Made by a program: the position numbers and the translations under genes. DNA of 64,000 nucleotides. Source: Sergeia podlipaevii (taxonomy: Eukaryota; Euglenozoa; Kinetoplastea; Trypanosomatida; Trypanosomatidae). Under the pieces are notes generated by a model. The model did not search any database. It saw nothing but the letters and a program-made list of their open reading frames with translations, and was not told the origin of the DNA. The stretch is taken from positions 1 to 64,000 of the forward strand of contig JASANZ010002234.1 in the NCBI GenBank assembly GCA_030849805.1. The letters are read 5' to 3'. Shown here in pieces: positions 54,697-62,181 of this stretch (the first letter of the stretch is position 1; every line of letters begins with the position of its first letter).

Positions 54697-56475
54697 TTAA
54701 AAGTCCAATTCATCATCACATCCTGTCACACGATCCTGAACCCCTTCACCCTCTAAATTGCAATGGATACACCGCATTGCCTGTTTGGACCTAGCAGTGA
54801 CGGCAGCGCGATTACAACCCAGTGACGCTAATCTCTCAGCACGATCAACCTCCGCAAAGATAGAAGGAGGGCGATGAAGATCGGCTTTTCTGATACGCGT
54901 GGAGGAGCGGCAGGTAGATAGGCTGGCCATACTTGCCGTATCATCAATAACTATAAGCTCCTGTTCTGACACAGAATGTATTCTGCGTGGTTGCTCTTCG
55001 TGTAGAGCGACCACAGCAGCAGCTGAAAAATTCTTTGGTCCTGCAAAACTGCGATGCCAACCAAAACTCTGCTGCCACGATGACGTGCGCGTAGTGGAGA
55101 AACTAGTGGAGCGAGTATTGTCCCCGCCCTGCACAGCAAGGCTCGCAGCCTCTGACGCAACCGTAGCCGCTCTGTATGTAGACTCAATCTCCACCTCCAT
55201 CGCTAGCTGTGTGTTGACCGCCTCTGATGCGCTTGACCGCTCGCACCAGCCGGCAATAATCGTAAGTGCGCCTAAACTGCCAAGAAGAAAAAGCAGTAGC
55301 TCAACGTTCGCAGTGATCATCGTGGCGGATGAAAGTAGCAAAACTGACAAAACACACAAGTTGTAACTTCTAGGTCCAAGCAACTTTCCCAGCCACACTC
55401 CAGCAAATATGCCCCCGTACGACACAAGCACGGATGTCACAAAAATCGGGATCATGTCCACGTGGAAAAGCGGGCCTGTACAGGCGACGACAAAGCGAAG
55501 CGCAGCACTCAGAAGCGATTGTGTGCAGAAGTTTCCGCGCATAATGTAGCCTGGGATGTCAAAGGCCAAAATAAAAATAATCTGCGGTGGTGCTGACACA
55601 CCAGTCATGGAACCGAGCAGCCCGGAAACGCCTGCGGCGACTGTGCCCATTATCTTTGCTGAGAGCTTTATTTTGCCCTTTGAGTTCAAATTGCGGTTCA
55701 CACGCACGCGTGTATACGTGAGTGTGCGCGTAGGTGTGAGCATTCGCGTGGTCGGCGGTGTCACCTGCTCCACGCCGTTCTCCATGATAGGACGGTACAT
55801 GGCCTCGCGCAGCGTGTACGGAGCGCCACTTGCAGTTGCCAAAATGACTCTGTCCCCGGCGGGGTCGTCACCAAAGATATCGATAAACTCCTCCGGTGGT
55901 CGTTCGGCAGGTGGACTAACAAGCGACCGCCGAGAAAAGCTTGTATTGGCACTGTGTGAGAACTGCTGCGCCACGACCTCGACCTCCTCTACAAGTTCCT
56001 TCTCCGGCGTTGGAGTGCCAACAAGCGCCTTGACAAAGCGGTGGTTCATGACTGTGCGGCCAATAAGCAAGAGGGCGTAGATAACAGCAAACCCGAGATT
56101 AGAGAACCCCAACACTAGTTTTAATACTCGATCATTAACTTTGGAGAAAACAACCATCCCAGCTAGAGACGTAATGCACGACGCTACTGCCATACTCGAA
56201 ATCATCGTTTTTGAAAATATACTGTCTCGGTAGCACAAAAAAATGACTAGCGGAGTGGTGAAAACTGCCTTTACATACATGACGAGGGTGATAGCATGTA
56301 CAGGTTCAGCGCCAAGTGGGGTTGTATTAAACGTACTGGGTGCCATCACAGTGACGGTATACCACAAAATCTGCAATATTATTGCATCGCCAAAGCCCGT
56401 TACACCCTGAACAATACTAGCAAGAAAATTAATCAATGCTACGGTAAAATAAACAATGAACGCACGATCAGCCAT
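54697..56475 (-). CDS. TauE/SafE-family membrane transporter, copy 2
   Basis: 592 residues from the ATG at 56475, whose N-terminus aligns with that of copy 1 (VQGVTGFGDAIILQILW against VQSFTGIGDTICLHVLW; MAPSTFNTTPLGAEP against IAPSYFTTTPLGTDP). The frame extends 39 codons to a TTG, not used. Same two-half membrane layout and a long central loop ending TRTLTYTRVRVNRNLNSKGK, almost identical to copy 1 at that point. The second half contains GLLGSMTGVSAPPQII. The C-terminal 165 residues are Ser/Thr/Arg-rich. The two copies are clearly diverged (old duplication). Likely anion exporter; substrate unknown. Confidence 0.8.
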   Translation of the reverse strand: MADRAFIVYFTVALINFLASIVQGVTGFGDAIILQILWYTVTVMAPSTFNTTPLGAEPVHAITLVMYVKAVFTTPLVIFLCYRDSIFSKTMISSMAVASCITSLAGMVVFSKVNDRVLKLVLGFSNLGFAVIYALLLIGRTVMNHRFVKALVGTPTPEKELVEEVEVVAQQFSHSANTSFSRRSLVSPPAERPPEEFIDIFGDDPAGDRVILATASGAPYTLREAMYRPIMENGVEQVTPPTTRMLTPTRTLTYTRVRVNRNLNSKGKIKLSAKIMGTVAAGVSGLLGSMTGVSAPPQIIFILAFDIPGYIMRGNFCTQSLLSAALRFVVACTGPLFHVDMIPIFVTSVLVSYGGIFAGVWLGKLLGPRSYNLCVLSVLLLSSATMITANVELLLFLLGSLGALTIIAGWCERSSASEAVNTQLAMEVEIESTYRAATVASEAASLAVQGGDNTRSTSFSTTRTSSWQQSFGWHRSFAGPKNFSAAAVVALHEEQPRRIHSVSEQELIVIDDTASMASLSTCRSSTRIRKADLHRPPSIFAEVDRAERLASLGCNRAAVTARSKQAMRCIHCNLEGEGVQDRVTGCDDELDF

Positions 56476-57533
56476 CTGCGTGTTGAATAAAACAATGAAC
56501 GCAAGGGAGAAAAGGAATAAGCATATAAAATGAAAGACTGTGAATGATGTAAGGCTTGTGTATGTAGGAAAAGTTCCAACCAGTGCATTCAAAAAAAAAA
56601 AAAAAAAGTTAGCAAATATCTCAACGTGAGATATATGCTCACTTTAATCTAATTCTTCAAAACAATGTTCTGTGATTTCTTCCGCCTTAAAAAGCGCAAT
56701 GTCCACAATAAAAAAATAGAAAACCTTCAATGTAAGCGCCACTTCAAAATCTATAAAGGGGAAAATACATCAACACGGCATTCAACACTAGAGCAAGCAC
56801 ATAATTGGATAACACGTATGTCCAGCACAAACAAACAGAAAGAAAAAAATGATAGGTAATACAGAGGGAGATAAAACTGAAGAAAACGAGTCCATAATAG
56901 GCAACGCTTTCTAATGGATTCATAGAAGTAAAATAATCGCTATGTATTTGGAATTGAAGGAGATGTTTCCTTAAGAGACAGTTTCTTCAAAATTTTCTTT
57001 TTTTTTTCTTTCCCCAAAAGGGACAATTGTAAAATTATAGGGGGAAAACAACGATGAGAAGATGCCGAAAAGAATGGGCGCGGCCTTGAGAAAAGTGTAC
57101 AAATATGTATATATAAGGAAGATATAGAAAGATATAGCACCTTGATAGCGCAAGTGCAAACACAACTCTCACCATCAAGAGGCGCGCTTGTTATGCTGAT
57201 TTTTGTTCTTTTCTGTTGGTGGTGGAAAAGACGCAGAAAAAAAATTTTAGGTTCTACTAAATGTGAGAGACGCTCCTCTACACACAAGTCAACAGGGCAT
57301 GAACGACCGATGACAGAAATGCACACAGGCAAAAAAAAAAAGGGAACCAAGCAAGAGAAAAAAAAAAAAGTGTAACCGCTGAATAAAACGCCCAGCCATC
57401 CATACACGCTCATTATTACAAAGCGCTCCGCTGCTTCTTCACAGCATAGTGTCTGCTTGTGGAGCGCGTGACCCACATGCACCCTCCCTCTCACTCAGGC
57501 ACGCACACTGACCTACTGTCTCTCTCTCTCTCT
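56476..57533. other. 1.1-kb spacer
   Basis: A17 run at about 56591, purine-rich stretch at 57330-57372 and a CT repeat at 57519-57535 abutting the GST stop. Long open frames here begin at non-ATG codons and encode low-complexity Phe/Lys-rich sequence. No gene supported. Confidence 0.5.
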
Positions 57534-57535
57534 CT
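57519..57535. repeat. CT dinucleotide repeat touching a stop codon
   Basis: About eight CT units; on the transcribed strand a GA repeat begins immediately after the GST-domain gene stop (57534-57536). Confidence 0.85.
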
Positions 57536-58199
57536 ACGACCGCAAGGGGCCAATAGTAGCTCCCTCCTTCACCAGCACACTTCGAATCTTTGGGTTACGC
57601 ATAATAGTGTTGTAGTGACGGTACACAGCGCGGTACTTCTTGGCCAAGGAATCGCCATTCTTGGCATTGCAGCGGTACACCCACTGCACAGAGAAGGCAA
57701 CCGCGACATCCGCAATCGACATGCGTTCGCCAACAAGAAAGGTTCGAATGCTTAGTACCTCCTCAAGCGCAGCAAGAACAGTTTCAACTGCAGTCAGCGC
57801 GGAACCCGGTACTGCGCTGCCCTTCTTCTCAAACTTGGCCTCGATGTAGGGCATGTTCGCAGCATCAATTTCAGTGGTGGCAAAGTCAACCCACATGTCA
57901 ACCTGGCTGGACTCGAAAGGGGTGCGCCCGTACACGTGCAGGGCATCCTTCTTTTCAAAGCGCGCGATATAGCGCACTATCGCGTTGGACTCAAACAAGT
58001 TAACCCCACTTCCATCTTCGAGCTGGAGAACAGGGTACATGCCGCAAGGGTCATATTCTTCGCGAAAGCCAGCATCCATGTTCACTCGCTTGTTAGGTTC
58101 AATAGAGCCCACCTCAAGAGTAACGTTGGCAAGCGCAGCCGTTGCTAATATCTTCTGAGCATCGGCGTTCTCAGGATCCTTTACGTATAACAAACGCAT
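57534..58199 (-). CDS. Lone eEF1B-gamma-type glutathione S-transferase domain protein
   Basis: 221 residues from an ATG at 58199. Thioredoxin-fold half (about 1-80) ends with LFESNAIVRYIARF, and the all-helical half has SQVDMWVDFATTEID and FLVGERMSIADVAVAFSVQW, matching the N-terminal GST module of translation elongation factor 1B gamma better than ordinary detoxifying GSTs. The C-terminal EF1G domain is absent: the frame stops and only repeats follow. It could be a stand-alone paralogue that binds eEF1B subunits or aminoacyl-tRNA synthetase complexes, or a true GST. No clear catalytic Tyr/Ser/Cys is evident at the N-terminus. Confidence 0.8.
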   Translation of the reverse strand: MRLLYVKDPENADAQKILATAALANVTLEVGSIEPNKRVNMDAGFREEYDPCGMYPVLQLEDGSGVNLFESNAIVRYIARFEKKDALHVYGRTPFESSQVDMWVDFATTEIDAANMPYIEAKFEKKGSAVPGSALTAVETVLAALEEVLSIRTFLVGERMSIADVAVAFSVQWVYRCNAKNGDSLAKKYRAVYRHYNTIMRNPKIRSVLVKEGATIGPLRS

Positions 58200-59068
58200 T
58201 GTTCTTTACTTTCCTTCAAAAAAAAAAAAAATAGAAAAACCACTCTATCTTTCTCTCTAGTTTCCTGCTATGACAGAAAAAAACTTGGTATCGATAAAAT
58301 AGAAAGCAATATCGCAACAACAACAAAAGCAAATGCGTGTAGATTAAATTTATATTTATATGTACGTATTCTGTAAAAAAAAAAAAAAAAAAAACATAAG
58401 AGGGGCAAAAAAAAAAAAAAAAAGAGAATAGAAGTGAGTACACGGTTTATCTAAGCAGAGCGTAAATTGCAACTAAGTCTTGAATTTTCGTTTAAAAGAA
58501 AAAAAAGATAAACTGGGCTGTATGTAGTATTATAACTTATATGGTTAGAAAAAGAAATGCAGGTAGTGAAACACAATACAACCAATAATAGAAAAACAAA
58601 TTTCAGCAAAGGAACACAAAAATTTACTGCAACCAATACTTTCCCTTTCACACATGTGAAAAACTTCGCGAACCGACAATACAGTCACACTCAGATACAG
58701 GGACTCATCAGTTAAATAAATAGAGATTCTCTAGTAGCTTAACACAAGATCAGTAAAGGAAAAGAGAAGGAATACAAAATATTCATGAACAAACACACTC
58801 GCTTATCTACGCGTCTCCCTCTGACTAATTTTTTTAAAAAAGTACGTCACTTGTCACTGAAAAAAAAAGGAAACGAGGGAAGAAGGCGGGGTAACTTGGA
58901 TACGTATATTAAAACAGCTTGTGCAACTATCATGAGAGCATTGGTTGCGTAGAAAGCGCTGTACCCCTGGTGCGCCACTGCTGCACAGAGTGGGAACTGT
59001 GAATTGAAAAACAAAAAGAAAACCTCCTTGCAAAATACAAAAGAAAAAAACTGACCAAAAGCACACCT
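58200..59068. other. Spacer rich in A-runs
   Basis: A-runs at 58218, 58376, 58407 and 58860; the first, followed by AG on the minus strand, is a plausible splice signal for the GST-domain gene. No gene supported. Confidence 0.45.
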
Positions 59069-59743
59069 TCAGGCAAACTCAAAGACGCTATCCTCCAGCG
59101 CAGGTCGGCGGAACGAGGCGTGGATGCTAGAAACACCAACAGAAGTTAGCACAAGCCAAAATATAGCGGAGCTGCCGCTTGTGATCCAAAAACTCAAGCC
59201 CGCAAAGATGATTAACACAACGTACAGCTGCGTAGAGGAAAAGCCGCGCTCGCCAAAATAAATGAGCCCATCCCCCTCCAACGCCTGCGCTGCTTTTTTC
59301 TTTATATACCCATACGCCAGCGCTGAAAGGGTCATACAGATAAAGAACGGAAGATTGATCAAAACAATATAAGATGAGCACACCAAAGAGAGAATGATGT
59401 AGTTCGAGTAAAAGTATGACCCATTACGGCTGAGGCGTCCGAGTACATCAGAAGTCCCGGCAGGGGACACGAAGTAGCTACGATCAAAAAACTCCCCCCA
59501 TGGGCGAACCGTCGCAAACTGATTCTGAATATGCTGCTTGCTCACAGAATAAACCTGTTGTACCTTCCACGGAATAGACTCCTCGGTAGATATGATACTG
59601 GAATAGCTAGGAAGGCCATCCCCGTTCATACCGTCGAGTGACGCAGGGATCCGACGCTCCATCGTTGTATCAGCACTCTGAACAAACGCATCCGCTGGAG
59701 CTGCGTCAACAAATTCGACTGGCTTAGGAGAAGTTGGCAACAT
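59069..59743 (-). CDS. PRA1-family (prenylated Rab acceptor) membrane protein, copy 1
   Basis: 224 residues from an ATG at 59743. A hydrophilic N-terminal 75 residues are followed by the PRA1 signature: TVRPWGEFFDRSYF, RLSRNGSYFYSNYIIL, then two hydrophobic hairpins at about 113-145 and 170-205. PRA1/Yip3 proteins sit in Golgi/ER membranes and help load prenylated Rab GTPases. The next upstream gene is a diverged relative. Confidence 0.85.
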   Translation of the reverse strand: MLPTSPKPVEFVDAAPADAFVQSADTTMERRIPASLDGMNGDGLPSYSSIISTEESIPWKVQQVYSVSKQHIQNQFATVRPWGEFFDRSYFVSPAGTSDVLGRLSRNGSYFYSNYIILSLVCSSYIVLINLPFFICMTLSALAYGYIKKKAAQALEGDGLIYFGERGFSSTQLYVVLIIFAGLSFWITSGSSAIFWLVLTSVGVSSIHASFRRPALEDSVFEFA

Positions 59744-60193
59744 ATGTATATATATATATATCTAATACGTATATAAATAAATACAGATGTAAATGTTGAA
59801 GAAAGAAAAGCAAAATACACTAGATGCTACTACAAAGATAAAAAAAGGGAACTTTGCTCTACTACAAAAGTGCAAAAAAAAATAAAAAAAATGAATGAAT
59901 ACATAATTTGGCTATTCGTGTACATAAAGAGATCACACAAAAACTACTTGGCGTTACGCAATCAACAAAGAGCATTCATGCCCTCAAGAAAACAATATAA
60001 CATGAAAACTTATGTTCCATTCTTTAAAGTAAAAAATGTCATGAGGCAGCAAGAGGGAAAGCATCACAAGACTCTTCTGTCATTTTTTTGTTGCTCCCTT
60101 TTTTCCCCAAGTCTCTCTACATAAAGATATCCAGTATAGAAGAGGGTATGCGCCAATAGGCGAATAAAGAGAATATATCACAATATATTATGC
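59744..60193. other. Spacer
   Basis: AT repeat at 59746-59761 lies immediately upstream of the PRA1 copy 1 ATG; the A-run region near 59875-59890 may be its pyrimidine tract. No gene supported. Confidence 0.4.
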
Positions 60194-61153
60194 TCACAGT
60201 CCATCGGCGGCTAAAGTCAAGGAATCATCCCTTAAAAAGGAACTACCGTCAGGCATCTCGTCTTCCTGCCCTCCCTCAAGATACGAAAGAGCCATAAAAA
60301 GTAAAACCAGTACATACTGCACCAACTTCGGTCTACACTTCTCAAGCTCCTCATCGTCAAAGTAGGTCGGCTTACGCCACAGCGCGTGTGGTATGACGAT
60401 GAGTGCGTTAACAACCAGCACCCAGAGAGTTGTTTTCATCCCATCGAAAAACACAAACAATACAATTGTAGAACCTAGTAAGATGTGGCCGAGCATGTGA
60501 TAAGAAATGCTCTTCCCTAAAATGCGGGTTGAGGCACCGTAGCGGAGCTGCTCGCGCTTCCGCACAGCGATGGAGTGCGCTAGAAGAGATGAAACAAGCA
60601 CAACGATGCAGAAGGGCAGGTTGTAGATGAACAGGAAAGGTAGTGTTACGCAATAAAAGATTTCCAGATAGTTGGAGGAATAATAAGGAATGTTCAAGTT
60701 GAGTCTACCAACAACCTCCTTGACCTTTCTGGGAAACCTCATCTTCTGAGGATCAGCAAAGTCAGTAAGCCACGGAAGCCGCTCCTCCTCGATGCCAGTC
60801 CACATGCACGTCACGTGATCTGCAAAGCAGTTCCATTCATTGCGTAGTGAAAAGCCGCGGGTATTGTCGGGATGAAAATAAGAAATGAAATCGCTGCGCT
60901 GCATGCGCGTGGAAGTAGGGGCATGGTGGCGATGCCGGCGACGCCGCGGCGAACTCCCCGAGAAAGGGCTCCCAGCATCGCTGTCATCGCTTTCAAGCTC
61001 ATCATAGAGGGCATCGTGTCTCTCAAAGGACTCTTCTGACGACAACGACGATGAGCTGAGTGACGCCGCATCATCGAGCTGCGTGGGCTCCATCTGGGTC
61101 ACTTTAAAAGGCTCGAGCTTTGCCACGGCAGGCTCAGAGAGAGCAGAGGACAT
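60194..61153 (-). CDS. PRA1-family membrane protein, copy 2 (long acidic N-terminus)
   Basis: 319 residues from an ATG at 61153. Residues 25-75 are Ser/Asp/Glu-rich (SLSSSSLSSEESFERHD; ESDDSDAGSPFSGS), followed by an RRRRHRHH cluster. The PRA1 core follows: FPRKVKEVVGRLNLNIPYYSSNYLEIFYC, with hydrophobic hairpins at about 165-200 and 217-250 and a further hydrophobic stretch near 275-290. Much less similar to the family than copy 1 and about 100 residues longer. The acidic Ser cluster looks like a casein kinase 2 substrate. Confidence 0.75.
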   Translation of the reverse strand: MSSALSEPAVAKLEPFKVTQMEPTQLDDAASLSSSSLSSEESFERHDALYDELESDDSDAGSPFSGSSPRRRRHRHHAPTSTRMQRSDFISYFHPDNTRGFSLRNEWNCFADHVTCMWTGIEEERLPWLTDFADPQKMRFPRKVKEVVGRLNLNIPYYSSNYLEIFYCVTLPFLFIYNLPFCIVVLVSSLLAHSIAVRKREQLRYGASTRILGKSISYHMLGHILLGSTIVLFVFFDGMKTTLWVLVVNALIVIPHALWRKPTYFDDEELEKCRPKLVQYVLVLLFMALSYLEGGQEDEMPDGSSFLRDDSLTLAADGL

Positions 61154-62181
61154 ATGTGGCTATTCTCCTCTTCTTTGTAGTGAAAAAAAAAAAACTTTTT
61201 TTAAAAAAAAATGCAAGTTGTCCCTAGAAACGTTAAAAAGGAAAAAAAACTGCCATACAGCAATGTAACAAAAAAAATGAAAAAAAAAACTTCAGATGTT
61301 GAAGAAACAAAAGGACAACATGTTACGTATTTATATTGAACTTGACCCCTTCAACTTAAAAAAAAAAGAAAATCGAAGGGCACAATAAAAAAAGGTTAGT
61401 TGTGCTAGCGTGCTAAATGCAATTTTTTCTGTAGTTGATGATTAATACCACATCGATGCAACACGCATACCTGCGTACACGACAATATAGTGTACATTGT
61501 CAAGTGCAAGCGACTTCGATGTAAGATCAATATGCCATATATATTGCTCATGCAACGATTCAGTGCTTCCTCATTCCCTTTATGTCTCCTTCTATATAAA
61601 CAGCGAGTGATCATATTATTCTATCGCTTTTTTTAAAACTTCCCAAATAAATCCACATAAATTGGTTTAGAAAGCTCTGCAAATGTCATCACCTCGTCAG
61701 CACCCTGTGATACGCACAAAACAGGATGACCTCTGGCGTAGACACCATCTATAAGCACTCCATGCACGTTCGCAACCCTTCCACGTACAGATATAACGAT
61801 TGTACGGGTCCCCAACATGACAAGCAACAGAGCAAGGCGGTGTGCTATTGTTATTAGTAGCCCCCCCCCCTCCCAAAAAAAAAAAGAAAAAAAATCTTTA
61901 AAAGAAAAATTGGGAAACCTCTATAAAGAAATGCGAGGAGAGAACCAAGCAACACCAACAAAAACCCGAAGGGCAAAATATTATATAATGCCACTACATC
62001 CTAGTAAAGTGGCACACCATACGGCAACAACGCCAAAGGTTTTCATACATTTGACTATCACACGGGTATACGCAAGCACGCATCCATTCTCATATCTACA
62101 GAGAGGCAATTCTGAGTGCCCCTCATACAAAAAAAGAAAGTGAAAAGATATAAAATTCACCAATCGACTCAACTCTCTTCT
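61154..62181. other. 1-kb spacer containing a doubtful small ORF
   Basis: A-runs at 61182, 61201 and 61279 (splice signal region for PRA1 copy 2), a C-run at about 61861-61871, and a small frame at 61633-61818 listed separately. Confidence 0.45.
61633..61818 (-). CDS. Possible small gene, 61 residues
   Basis: ATG at 61818 gives a frame of balanced, protein-like composition (alternating hydrophobic strands, TIVISVRGRVANVHGVLIDG) in an AT-rich spacer. No motif recognised. Length is small, so chance is not excluded. Confidence 0.35.
   Translation of the reverse strand: MLGTRTIVISVRGRVANVHGVLIDGVYARGHPVLCVSQGADEVMTFAELSKPIYVDLFGKF

Noticed and set aside
56940..57494. Minus-strand 184-codon frame rich in Phe/Leu/Ser
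   Set aside because: Starts at a non-ATG codon and runs through oligo(T) tracts that encode Phe/Lys; looks like UTR and splice-signal sequence.
5083..61210. Apparent motif oligo(A) followed by TG recurring in spacers
   Set aside because: By hand only about one in five A-runs is followed by TG, not clearly above what base composition would give.
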